Part shown: one piece after another, positions 1 to 7,792 of the stretch
Layout: each line of letters opens with the position of its first letter
Position numbering within the stretch: the first letter of the stretch is position 1
Source: Halobellus salinus
GTDB lineage: Archaea > Halobacteriota > Halobacteria > Halobacteriales > Haloferacaceae
Reading direction: 5' to 3'
NCBI RefSeq assembly: GCF_014646875.1
Contig: NZ_BMOC01000004.1
Span: 1-64,000 of the forward strand
DNA: 64,000 nucleotides
Position numbers and translations under genes: made by a program
The notes under the pieces: model-generated
The model's database searches: none
What the model saw: only the letters and a program-made list of their open reading frames with translations
Told to the model about the DNA's origin: nothing

Positions 1-67
1 TCCGTGGGCGGGTAAGCGATACCCCCAGCGTGAGGAAACCCCGGCGTTCACGCTGGGGAGGATGTCA
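1..67 (+). mobile_element. Right end of an IS1341/IS605-type (TnpB) element
   Basis: Bases 39-58 form a hairpin (CCCC-G-GCGT, loop TC, ACGC-T-GGGG). The arm at 48-58 can instead pair with 23-33 (CCCCAGCGTGA), so two exclusive hairpins are possible. It is followed by GGAGGATGTCA. As I recall, haloarchaeal TnpB-type elements end in a GC hairpin followed by GGGGAGGATGTCA. The tnpB gene itself would lie upstream, outside the window. In TnpB systems such right ends also form the 3' part of the guide (omega/re) RNA. The family call is from memory and was not checked by alignment. Confidence 0.45.
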
Positions 68-268
68 TAGCGACTCTACGTCCTCACTCGTCACCGCTCG
101 GTCGTCCGGCAGCCGGCCAATGCAGCCGTGACACAGGAAGTACTCCCCGCCGTCGTCGAGTTCCAGCGTCATCCCGCCGGAGGAGCCGGACTCGAACGAC
201 CAGAAGTCGCCGATCCCGCCGGCGATCCGGACCGACTCGCCGCAGCCCTCACAGGATTGACTCGTCAT
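65..268 (-). CDS. Small zinc-finger protein (67 aa)
   Basis: A short acidic protein with two CxxC pairs, CEGC near the N-terminus and CHGC about 40 residues later, which together could hold one zinc ion. Between them is a stretch rich in Gly, Ser and acidic residues (SGGMTLELDDGGEYF). Small single-zinc-finger proteins of this size are very common in haloarchaea and most have no assigned function. I chose the ATG at 268 because upstream codons give an uncharacteristic Arg/Pro-rich sequence. Its stop codon overlaps the end of the TnpB-type element, so the element inserted right at its 3' end. Confidence 0.6.
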   Translation of the reverse strand: MTSQSCEGCGESVRIAGGIGDFWSFESGSSGGMTLELDDGGEYFLCHGCIGRLPDDRAVTSEDVESL

Positions 269-381
269 GCCTGTGGTAGGCGGTCGACCGACAAACGTCC
301 TGCGGCGGTCGGCACCGAACGGCCCCGGCTCTCCCGGGAGAACGAGCCACAGACCTATTGCCCCCAACAGGACGTGCCCGT

Positions 382-1218
382 ATGACAGCGGCCGAGGGAG
401 AGCCGTCGGACGCCGGCGAAAATCGCGCGGGCGAGGCGCCGACGACCGTGGCGCCGCCGACCGCGACTGAGGAGACGACCACCACCGACGCCGGGAGCGA
501 ACTCGAACGCACCATCGGGCTCTCCGGCGGGATCACCATCGGCGTGGGCACGATGATCGGGGCGGGGATCTTCGTCTTTCCCGGACTCGCGGCCGGTCGG
601 GCCGGCCCCGCCGCCGCGGGGTCGTTCGCGCTCGGTGCGGTGATCGCGCTCCTCGTTGCTCTACCGGCCTCCGAACTTGCGACCGCCATGCCGAAATCCG
701 GCGGCGGCTACTACTTCATCTCCCGGGGGTTGGGAGCGCTCCCGGGCGCGATCGTCGGGATCAGCATCTGGCTGGGGCTGGTGTTCGCGACCGCGTTTTA
801 CCTCACGCTGCTCATCCTGTGGGACCTGTGTTACCGGATCGGGACGTCGTGGTGGGCCGCGGTCGTCGCGCTGTGGCGGTCGTGGCGCTACCCGTTCGAC
901 GCCGAGACCGTCCGGCACCTCCGGCGGCTCTACCTCCTGATACTGTCGGCTATAGTCGCGTGACGTATTTCGACACCCCGGGGTGTCGAAAATCTTCACG
1001 TAGTTATAGCCGACAGTATGAATCTGGGGTTCGGACTGCTCCTGTTCGCGATGGTACCGTTTCTGCTCGATCGCCCCGTGCTGCTCGTCGCGGTCGGGGG
1101 CCACATCGTCGCGGTCGCGGTCGCGGTCGTGTCGCTGGCGGCGATGGCGACGCTCCGCGTTCGGGAGGCGTCGCCGGAGGGCTCCCTCGGGCGGGACGCC
1201 ACCGAACGGAACCGGTGA
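382..1218 (+). pseudogene. Membrane protein with APC-permease N-terminus, split by a MITE
   Basis: The first part has a Thr-rich cytoplasmic leader of about 48 residues, then a typical APC-superfamily transporter start (helix 1 with [15 protein letters not shown], then [16 protein letters not shown]). After about 145 residues the similarity stops. A different hydrophobic segment follows (from [13 protein letters not shown], with charged [20 protein letters not shown] and two more helices) that I do not recognise. The 78-bp element at 941-1018 introduces a stop at 961-963. Removing it with one 3-bp target copy restores one frame (YLLNLGFG across the join) and a protein of about 250 residues. 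Full APC transporters have 10-12 helices, so even the restored protein would be a short chimera. Confidence 0.6.
941..1018. mobile_element. 78-bp palindromic MITE
   Basis: The whole element is one large imperfect hairpin. Its 14-base ends (TACTGTCGGCTATA and its complement) match perfectly. The inner arms (CGTGACG..TTTCGACACCCC) are nearly perfect and the centre is CCCCGGGG. It is flanked by TGA at 938-940 and 1019-1021, which fits a 3-bp target duplication of TNA type as made by some IS5-family transposases. It has no coding capacity, so it would need a transposase in trans. Confidence 0.7.
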
Positions 1219-1312
1219 GCCCGAGCGGCCGACAACGCGTCGGCCGCGGGAGAGGGCTGGCGCATTCGAGGCTGAAGATCCGTCCGGTCGCGAGCGGCAG
1301 GACCGATCCGAC

Positions 1313-1399
1313 CTACAGGATCAGCGCCGCCCCGTACGCCACCGACGACCCGATCATCAGCACGACGAGGATAATCGCGAGTATCTGCTGTCGGTCCAT
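1313..1399 (-). CDS. 28-residue single-helix membrane protein
   Basis: The reading frame encodes MDRQQILAII followed by a continuous hydrophobic helix and a small-residue tail ending AALIL. A charged N-terminus of five residues and one membrane segment of about 20 residues make it a plausible tiny membrane peptide. It lies head to tail after nmd3 on the same strand, 45 bases beyond the nmd3 stop, so it may be cotranscribed. I believe similar 25-30 residue proteins occur widely in haloarchaea, but could not check that here. Confidence 0.5.
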   Translation of the reverse strand: MDRQQILAIILVVLMIGSSVAYGAALIL

Positions 1400-1444
1400 A
1401 CGGCGCGCTATACGCCCGAGCGGTTCAATTCTTTCGACCGGCGG

Positions 1445-2581
1445 TCACTCGCGCGCGTCGGTGTCCGTTCGGCCGACGGCACCGCCCGGCAGGATTGACA
1501 GCCCAGCCCGACTCGACAACACCGGCACGGAGTCGGCGTCGGGGTCGACGTACGACGGCCGGGCGACCGTCTTCGACTCGTATGTGTCGGGGTCGAGCAC
1601 CTGGATCGCGTACTCGTCTTCGACCGCGACGACGGTGGTGTCGACGGCGTCGTCGGCGGTCCCGAGCCGGCGGGCGTCGGGCGCCTCGCCCTCCTCGAAG
1701 GCGGCCTCGTAGGCGTCGCCGGTGGTCAGTCGGACCCCCTTGAGATTTCCCTGGACGCTCCGGACCAGCACCGGACCGTCGCCGTCGTCGGGATCGATCA
1801 CGTCGCCGGGGCTGAACGCCGGGAGCCGGACTGCGTACGTCACCCGGTAGACCTCGTTGCCGTCGCCGTCCTCGGTCACCAGGGTGGGATACTCCTCGAC
1901 CGCCCCCCCGAGTTCGCTCACGATCCGCTTTGCGACGCCGGCGCCCATCTGGTTGGTGGAGATCTTGATGTCCACGCCGTCGTCGGTGTCGAGGGTCTCG
2001 GTGATGAACGCGTTCCGGTCGCCGGTGGCCTCCCGGTCGGCGATGTACGACTCCGCGATCTCGACCGCGCGGGCCTCCTCCTCCGAGGTCGGGAGCCGCT
2101 CGCTCGCCCGGAGTTGGACGATACTGGAGTAGTAGCCGCCCGCGATCCGCCCGCACCGCTGGCAGGTCTGCTTGGCGATGTGGACCGGCACCGTCACGGC
2201 CTCTTCCCGGTGTGTGCCGCGGACGATCCCGCTGAACGTGCAGTGCATCCGGATGGTGTTTTCGTCGACCTGCTCGGGGTCGACCCCCCACCGGACGTCT
2301 TCGGCCTTGAGGTGGACGCCGAGCGATTCGGTCACCCGGTCGATTGCGACGTCGGTGTAGTCCTCGGCGTCGATATCGACCCACCGGTTGCCCTTGTGGA
2401 CTGCGCCACACCGCGAACACACCCGGACTTCGATTCGCTCCGGGGCATCGACCAGATCGAAATCCTCGAAGTAACACTCATCACACAGCACGGCGTCCCG
2501 TTCGCGGGGCTCGCCCGGGCGCGGCTCCGCGCGGGCAGGGATCGGGTCGCCGCACCGCGGACAGAACGTTCCGGAGCTCAT
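1445..2581 (-). CDS. nmd3: NMD3-family ribosome export/maturation protein
   Basis: The protein has 378 residues. Its N-terminus has the zinc-binding array typical of NMD3: CPRCGDPI at residue 8, CDECYFEDFD around 35, CSRCG around 60 and CQRCG around 138. The downstream part contains the OB- and SH3-like domain segments (ISTNQMGAGVAKRI, TLVTEDGDG, VYRVTYAVRLPAF, GDVIDPDD). In eukaryotes NMD3 adapts the 60S subunit for export. The archaeal form, which lacks the export region, is thought to act in 50S subunit maturation or quality control. The ATG at 2581 puts the first zinc motif eight residues in. The upstream ATG at 2629 would add a basic non-conserved stretch. Confidence 0.88.
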   Translation of the reverse strand: MSSGTFCPRCGDPIPARAEPRPGEPRERDAVLCDECYFEDFDLVDAPERIEVRVCSRCGAVHKGNRWVDIDAEDYTDVAIDRVTESLGVHLKAEDVRWGVDPEQVDENTIRMHCTFSGIVRGTHREEAVTVPVHIAKQTCQRCGRIAGGYYSSIVQLRASERLPTSEEEARAVEIAESYIADREATGDRNAFITETLDTDDGVDIKISTNQMGAGVAKRIVSELGGAVEEYPTLVTEDGDGNEVYRVTYAVRLPAFSPGDVIDPDDGDGPVLVRSVQGNLKGVRLTTGDAYEAAFEEGEAPDARRLGTADDAVDTTVVAVEDEYAIQVLDPDTYESKTVARPSYVDPDADSVPVLSSRAGLSILPGGAVGRTDTDARE

Positions 2582-2688
2582 TGACGACTGTAGGCGGCAG
2601 GGGCGGTTAAGCGCGACGAAGCGCCGCACGCCAGCCGTGCCGCGCCGACGCCAACACCGTTTATACGTCGCGACCCGTAACTCCGAGT

Positions 2689-3555
2689 ATGGAGTGGAAA
2701 TCCGACTGGGGACTCAGAGGCCGGATGGTCCTCACAATGTTCCTGCTTTTCGCCCTCTATCTCGTCTTCGTGGGGGTGCTCGTACAGACCAACTCGGCGG
2801 TGTTCCTGCCGCTTATGGGCGTGTTCGTACTGGTACAGTTCTTTTTCAGTGACCGGATCGCGCTCTACAGTATGGGCGCGAAGGAGGTCTCAGCCGAGGA
2901 GCGCCCCGAGCTTCACGCGACGGTGTCGCGGCTCAGCCAGCAGGCCGACCTCCCGAAGCCCGCGGTTGCGGTCGCGGACTCTCGCGTCCCGAACGCGTTC
3001 GCAGCCGGGCGGTCGCAGAAGAGCGCCACGGTGTGTGTGACCACCGAACTCCTCCGCACGCTTGACCGCGACGAACTGGAGGGCGTGATCGCGCACGAAC
3101 TCGCCCACGTCAAGAACCGCGACGTGATGGTGATGACCATCGCGTCGTTCCTCTCGACGGTGGCGTTTATGATCGTTCGCATGGGATTTTGGTTCGGCGG
3201 CGGCCGGGACCGGCAGGGCGGCGGCGTCATCGCCGCGATCGTGGCGTCGCTGGTCGTGTGGATCGTGTCGTTCTTCCTGATCCGGGCACTCTCGCGGTAC
3301 CGGGAGTTCGCTGCGGATCGTGGCGGGGCGCTCATTACGGGCCGGCCCTCCGCGCTCGCGTCGGCGCTTTTGAAGATCGACGGCCGGATGGACCGGGTCC
3401 CACAGGATGATCTTCGGGAGCAATCGGAGATGAACGCGTTCTTTATTCTCCCGGCGAAGGGCGGCACCCTCACCAAGCTGTTCAGCACTCACCCCTCGAC
3501 CGAGAACCGCGTCGACCGGCTGCGGGAGCTGGAACGCGACATGGAGACGCGGTGA
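2689..3555 (+). CDS. htpX: HtpX-like membrane zinc metalloprotease (M48)
   Basis: A 288-residue M48 peptidase. Two membrane helices lie near the N-terminus (about residues 14-55). The zinc motif HELAHVKNRD follows near 139, then two more hydrophobic segments around 150-205 and the third zinc ligand in FAADRGGALI. The C-terminal STHPSTENRVDRL is a family hallmark. HtpX degrades misfolded membrane proteins on the cytosolic side. A TATA-like TTTATAC at 2660-2666 is about 27 bases before the ATG, so the transcript is probably leaderless. The stop overlaps the next gene's possible GTG start, and the pair (htpX plus PspAB) recurs in haloarchaea. Confidence 0.92.
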   Translation: MEWKSDWGLRGRMVLTMFLLFALYLVFVGVLVQTNSAVFLPLMGVFVLVQFFFSDRIALYSMGAKEVSAEERPELHATVSRLSQQADLPKPAVAVADSRVPNAFAAGRSQKSATVCVTTELLRTLDRDELEGVIAHELAHVKNRDVMVMTIASFLSTVAFMIVRMGFWFGGGRDRQGGGVIAAIVASLVVWIVSFFLIRALSRYREFAADRGGALITGRPSALASALLKIDGRMDRVPQDDLREQSEMNAFFILPAKGGTLTKLFSTHPSTENRVDRLRELERDMETR

Positions 3556-3563
3556 GGGAGCCG

Positions 3564-4169
3564 ATGGGCCTGTTCGACACGATCCGCGCGGCTTTGGGCA
3601 CCAGCGCCGAGGCGGACGCGACCCGCGACGCCGACCCCGAGGATCTCTTCGGGATGAGCACCGCATACGTCACAATGGAGGCCGACCTCGACTACGAGTC
3701 GGTCGACACCGCGGCGCTGTGCTTCTCGGGGGTCGACAGCACTGATTTCGCGGAGACCGTCGACGATGTTGCGGCTATCTTGGGCGCCGGTGAGGAGGAG
3801 ACCGGAACCGAGTTTCAGGTGCGAGAGGACAGCCACGGGTGGGAGTGGGTGGTGCTCCGCGACGACGACCCCGAAGACCTCGTCACCTCGATCCACTTCG
3901 CGGCCGACGAGTTCGGCGAACGGGGGTACGGCTCCCGGCTCTTGGTTGCGGTGTTCGGGTTCGAGTCCGGCGGCAACCGCGCCTACTGGATCTACTCGTT
4001 CCGCCGCGGGGCGTACTACCCCTTCGCGCCCCGGCGCGGGAACGAGCGGGCAAACGACGTGGAGTTCAAACTCCAGTCGGTGCTTGACGGCGAACTCGAC
4101 GTCGAGGACGACGAGTCCTACTGGTACCCGATGTGGCCCGACACCGCCGGCGGCCACCCCTGGGAGTGA
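3564..4169 (+). CDS. pspAB: PspA-associated protein PspAB
   Basis: An acidic soluble protein of 201 residues that starts MGLFDTIRAALG and contains AYVTMEADLDYESVDTAAL, SIHFAADEFGERGYGSRLL and a Tyr-rich YWIYSFRRGAYYPFAP segment. These are typical of the small protein encoded after htpX in haloarchaea, named PspAB for its association with the PspA membrane-stress response. A GTG at 3552 overlaps the htpX stop, but ATG 3564 gives the conserved MGLFD start. It is translationally close to htpX and probably in the same operon. The biochemical role is not established. Confidence 0.75.
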   Translation: MGLFDTIRAALGTSAEADATRDADPEDLFGMSTAYVTMEADLDYESVDTAALCFSGVDSTDFAETVDDVAAILGAGEEETGTEFQVREDSHGWEWVVLRDDDPEDLVTSIHFAADEFGERGYGSRLLVAVFGFESGGNRAYWIYSFRRGAYYPFAPRRGNERANDVEFKLQSVLDGELDVEDDESYWYPMWPDTAGGHPWE

Positions 4170-4304
4170 GTGCGGGGGCGCGAGCGGCCTCTCGCGGGCG
4201 GAGCGAACGGTCGTGTTCCGCTGCGGGTGGAACGTGGGACCCGGGAGTTCTCCGGTAGCCTCTGCCAGCGATCGCCCGCTTCGCCTGGGAACTGTGGAGC
4301 AACA

Positions 4305-4713
4305 GCGGACACCGAAATATTCAGCTCTCTCGTATACTTGTCATAGTTACCTACTGATCGTATTCATTATATATTCGGTGTCGAACGGATGTGACCCACC
4401 GCTCACAACCGAGTTCACAAGCCTGGTCTACACCCGGACGCGGGCCGAAGCACGGACCGCCGTCCGGTTGATGAGACCGTGATGCAACTCACCAACGAGC
4501 GGCACCAACTGTAGCCGTGGCGACCGAAAACGAACGAACTGTCCCACACAACTGCTTGTGACAACAGGACGACCGTCACTGCCAACTCGTTCTTCGGCGA
4601 ACCACGCGGGGGCGATGACAGTGTGTCTCTCGCCGGTGGCGCGAAACCACTACGTACCGCCTGCCGTCACCGACTCCGGCTTCAGATGCGAACGCTATCG
4701 TCGCCGGAACGGA
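4305..4713 (+). pseudogene. Decayed IS6-type transposase fragment
   Basis: This stretch can be aligned by eye with the intact transposase gene at 35923-36558. Shared blocks include GACACCGA, ATATTCGGTGTC, CACAACCGAGTTCACAAG, GATGAGACCGTGATGCAACT and TTCAGATGCGAACGCTATCG. It starts about 80 bases into the gene, carries several stops and frameshifts, and ends about 140 bases short of the true end. The surrounding sequence from 4170 to 4965 contains no other gene I can support. Confidence 0.65.
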
Positions 4714-4965
4714 TTAAATATGCTTGTTATTACATACCACCGGAATAGTTTGTTTTCTGATTGCTTTTGTACGTCGACGCGGGCAGTACAAACGAGCGTT
4801 CGAACTCTTCGCTTTCGCACGGCATCACCCCACCGCAACAGCACTCCGGGATCCGACGCCCCGAGTGTCAGACACCGTTCCCACGATCTAGAACCGAACC
4901 ACCTCTCAGTTCATACCCACAGATGCAGTACGCGAAGTTGGGTCACACGAAAAGACCGAATCCAC

Positions 4966-5295
4966 TCAGTAGTCGTGGATCGGATCGCTGTCGTCGGTAA
5001 CCGCTTCGATATAGCCGATCTTGTCGTAGGCGATCCACTCTTCGACATATTTCCATTCGCCGTCGACCCGCTGAATGAGGCAGTTCGCGATACCCAAGTT
5101 GTCTTCCATCGTTTTGCCCGTCGGCGGGCCGTGCTCTGTCGGTCCGGTGTTCTCTGCAGTGATGGTACGCACCATCGAGGTGTAGTACCCGTCTTCGGGG
5201 GTGCCCTCCCAGAGGATCTTCTCAATGTTCATCTCTGTCTCGGGAAACGCGTTCAACCGAGCCAGCGTGTCCTCGACGAGCCCGTACTCCGGGAA
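4966..5295 (-). pseudogene. Ester-cyclase (SnoaL-like) C-terminal fragment
   Basis: The frame reads FPEYGLVEDTLARLNAFPE, then EKILWEGTPEDGYYTSMVRT and ends EWIAYDKIGYIEAVT. This pattern resembles the C-terminal half of small SnoaL-like or ester-cyclase proteins of the NTF2 fold. It is preceded by an in-frame stop at 5296-5298 and has only TTG as a start. Full members have about 130-150 residues and this has about 109, so I read it as a 5'-truncated relic. A short real gene starting at the TTG (96 residues) is the alternative. Confidence 0.45.
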
Positions 5296-5417
5296 TCAGG
5301 TGGTGACACCGACGGCGACGATGAGCCGGACCGCTAAGTCGACGAGTGGCGCCACAGTCTCGTTGCCGACCCCGAGACCCCGGCGTCGGCGTCGGCGTTG
5401 ACCGCGGACGTCGACGG

Positions 5418-5735
5418 CGTCGATCTCGGCGGTCCGTGACGACGTCGACGCGCTCGAGACCCGGTGGTCGCCCCCCGGTGAGGATCCGGCTCGCGCGGCG
5501 GTCGTCCACCGGGAGATCGAACGCGGACCGCGCGGAACTCCTGACCGACGCGCTCCTCACCGGGGTCGCCGGCACCATCGGGTGGATCGACGACCGATTC
5601 GACCGGGGTTCCGGAAGCGTCCGTATCGACTCGGGCGAAGCCGACGCGACGCGGTACGTCACCGTCGCATCGCTCCGCCGTGCGCTTCCGGACACGGCCG
5701 CCGAGGCGAACGGAGTGCTCCGGTCGTCGGAGTGA
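5418..5735 (+). pseudogene. Frameshifted relic of an unidentified haloarchaeal gene
   Basis: Two frames with normal haloarchaeal composition abut. One reads SAVRDDVDALETRW and PGEDPARAAVVHREIER up to about 5530. The other reads RAELLTDALLTGVAGTIGWIDD through to ALPDTAAEANGVLRSSE and a stop at 5735. Joining them needs one frameshift near 5520-5535. I do not recognise the family. It lies in the graveyard between pspAB and radA. The rest of 5296-5890 holds no gene I can support apart from the radA promoter. Confidence 0.35.
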
Positions 5736-5890
5736 CGCCCCGCAGCAGCGGGTGGATCCGGGCCGTCGTGTCTGTTCGTGTTTGAACCCTCGTCGGCCCG
5801 TTGCTGATCCGCTGCTGCCGTCCCGCGGTTTCACTTTCACCCTGCTGTTAACGAGGGTTTATGTACGGATGGGACCCAAGGTTGCATACG

Positions 5891-6922
5891 ATGCCACAAG
5901 ACGACCTAGAGAGCCTTCCCGGCGTCGGCCCAGCAACAGCGGACAAACTCACCGGCGCGGGGTTCGAGAGCTACCAGTCGATTGCGGTCGCGAGCCCGGG
6001 CGAGATGTCGAACACCGCCGACGTGGGTGAGTCGACCGCTGCGGACATCATCAACGCCGCCCGCGACGCCGCCGACATCGGTGGATTCGAAACCGGGTCC
6101 ACGGTCTTAGAACGCCGCGAGGAGATCGGCAAACTCTCGTGGCTGATCCCCGAGGTCGACGACCTGTTGGGCGGCGGAATCGAGACGCAGTCGATCACCG
6201 AGGTCTACGGCGAGTTCGGGGCGGGAAAGTCACAGGTCACCCACCAGATGGCGGTCAACGTCCAGCTCCCGCCGGAGTACGGCGGCCTCGGCGGCGGCTG
6301 CATCTTCATTGACTCCGAAGACACGTTCCGTCCCGAACGGATCGACGACATGATCCGCGGGCTCGATGACGAGATCATCGAGGAGATGCTCCAGCGCCGC
6401 GAGATCGAGGGCACACCTGGCGACGACGAAACGATGGGCGCGCTGCTCGACAGCTTCCTCGAACACATCCACGTCGCGAAGGCGTTCAACTCCAACCACC
6501 AGATCCTGCTGGCCGAGAAGGCCAAAGAACTCGCCCAGGAAAACGAGGACGCGGAGTATCCGATTCGGCTGCTCTGCGTGGACTCGCTCACCGCTCACTT
6601 CCGCGCGGAGTACGTCGGTCGTGGGGAACTCGCCGAGCGCCAGCAGAAACTCAACAAACACCTCCACGACCTGATGCGGATTGGTGACCTCTACAACACC
6701 TCGGTTCTGGTGACCAACCAAGTTGCCTCTAACCCCGACTCGTATTTCGGCGACCCCACCCAGCCGATCGGCGGCAACATCCTCGGTCACACCTCCACGT
6801 TCCGGATGTACCTCCGGAAATCGAAGGGCAACAAGCGGATCGTCCGGCTGGTCGACGCCCCCAACCTCGCGGACGGCGAGGCCGTGATGCGAGTGCAGGA
6901 CGAGGGACTGAAGCCGGAGTAA
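5891..6922 (+). CDS. radA: DNA repair and recombination protein RadA
   Basis: The archaeal RecA/Rad51 recombinase of 343 residues, which forms filaments on single-stranded DNA and drives strand exchange. The N-terminal helix-hairpin-helix domain ([15 protein letters not shown]) is followed by the polymerisation linker, Walker [10 protein letters not shown] near residue 107, [12 protein letters not shown], Walker [15 protein letters not shown], and the L2/C-terminal [20 protein letters not shown]. No intein is present. The ATG at 5891 was chosen over the in-frame ATG at 5861 because RadA proteins begin just before LESLPGVGP, and the TATA-like TTTATG near 5857 then sits about 30 bases upstream. 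Confidence 0.96.
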   Translation: MPQDDLESLPGVGPATADKLTGAGFESYQSIAVASPGEMSNTADVGESTAADIINAARDAADIGGFETGSTVLERREEIGKLSWLIPEVDDLLGGGIETQSITEVYGEFGAGKSQVTHQMAVNVQLPPEYGGLGGGCIFIDSEDTFRPERIDDMIRGLDDEIIEEMLQRREIEGTPGDDETMGALLDSFLEHIHVAKAFNSNHQILLAEKAKELAQENEDAEYPIRLLCVDSLTAHFRAEYVGRGELAERQQKLNKHLHDLMRIGDLYNTSVLVTNQVASNPDSYFGDPTQPIGGNILGHTSTFRMYLRKSKGNKRIVRLVDAPNLADGEAVMRVQDEGLKPE

Positions 6923-6927
6923 CCCAC

Positions 6928-6962
6928 GTTTTTTATTTCGTCGGGTGCGCCTGCGGCGCACC
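6928..6962 (+). terminator. Probable radA terminator
   Basis: A T-rich tract (GTTTTTTATTTC) six bases after the radA stop is followed by a perfect 8-bp inverted repeat, GGTGCGCC-TGC-GGCGCACC. In haloarchaea T-runs are the main termination signal. The hairpin may add to it or may be a separate small repeat. Confidence 0.45.
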
Positions 6963-7069
6963 ACCCCTTGCAAAAAGCCGGATCAACAACCGCCGCCGAC
7001 GAACGGCCGGAGGCCGTGGGTCGGCGTGACCCGATCGCTCCGCTCGCGGACGCTCGGTCGTGTTAAGTT

Positions 7070-7726
7070 AAGCACGATTCCACCAGGCGGCGTGGGCTTG
7101 CAGCCACGTTTCCGCGGTCGGTGGATCAACGTGGCTGAAACAGTTTGAAAACAAAAAGGTCCGTCGTTCTACTTCTCTAAAGATATGTTCAACAAATTTC
7201 TGAAGCCGTGTTGTTCGACGCGGTAGCTGTAGTTTTCGCGGCGGAGACCACCGATCAGATCGTCTGCGTCATCGATAAGAAACAAAGCGTCCTCGACATC
7301 GTGTTTCTCAGCCAGTTCAGTGAGAAATTCTCGTGCGATCGGAATCGTATACGTCGGAAACAGCCGCGAGTGACGGATTCTGTTCGTCTGCGAATCGACG
7401 GCAGCGTACAGCTAGTGCTGCTCGTCGTCGATCCGGATCGATTTTTGATCGACTGCAACGCGATCCGGGTTCTCACCGTCGGTTGGCTGTAGATCGGCTT
7501 TCTGTGCCCAATTGTGAACAGCCACACGACTTCGATTGACACCAAAATTCCCAAGAAGAGTAACTGTATTCAAAAGTGATAGTTCAGCAAGATGGTGGCG
7601 AATACTCTTTCCAATGACCTCGCGGGGTGTCCGCTCTCGCTCCACAAAGTCCAAGTCAATCCACTCAGTAGACTCGGTGAGGTGGGCGATTTCTGGCATA
7701 GACACTAGAACATCGCTCTGTCTCAT
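7070..7726 (-). pseudogene. Dead IS6-type transposase (amber stop, frameshift)
   Basis: The same family as the intact copy at 35923. The 5' half is open (TESTEWIDLDFVERERTPRE, FGVNRSRVAVHNWAQKADLQ, DRVAVDQKSIRIDDEQH). A TAG at about 7412-7414 then replaces the Trp codon seen in the intact copy (KQYWLYIAVD there). Beyond it the frame continues with LYAAVDSQTNRI, REFLTELAEKHDVEDALFLI and RVEQHGFRN, then shifts, with recognisable family sequence to about 7070. The likely original start is the ATG at 7699, or 7726. It marks the left edge of the catabolic island. Confidence 0.75.
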
Positions 7727-7762
7727 TCTTAATTTAATACCGCGCGGCGGCCCGTCCGTACA

Positions 7763-7770
7763 TTTATATA
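7763..7770 (+). promoter_or_regulatory. TATA box of dehydratase A
   Basis: TTTATATA is centred 27 bases before the GTG at 7793, which predicts a leaderless transcript and supports GTG as the start. An ATTGTGT half-site overlaps the start region (see the operator at 26223). Confidence 0.6.
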
Positions 7771-7792
7771 ATAGTTATTGGGTGGTACTATT

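Noticed and set aside
4558-5337. A 259-codon open frame on the plus strand
   Set aside because: It runs opposite the ester-cyclase fragment and across the IS6 relic, its translation is rich in Arg, Ser and His without any family pattern, and it merely lacks stops.
5861-5890. Earlier start for radA
   Set aside because: The ten extra residues overlap the TATA-like element and are not part of the conserved RadA start.
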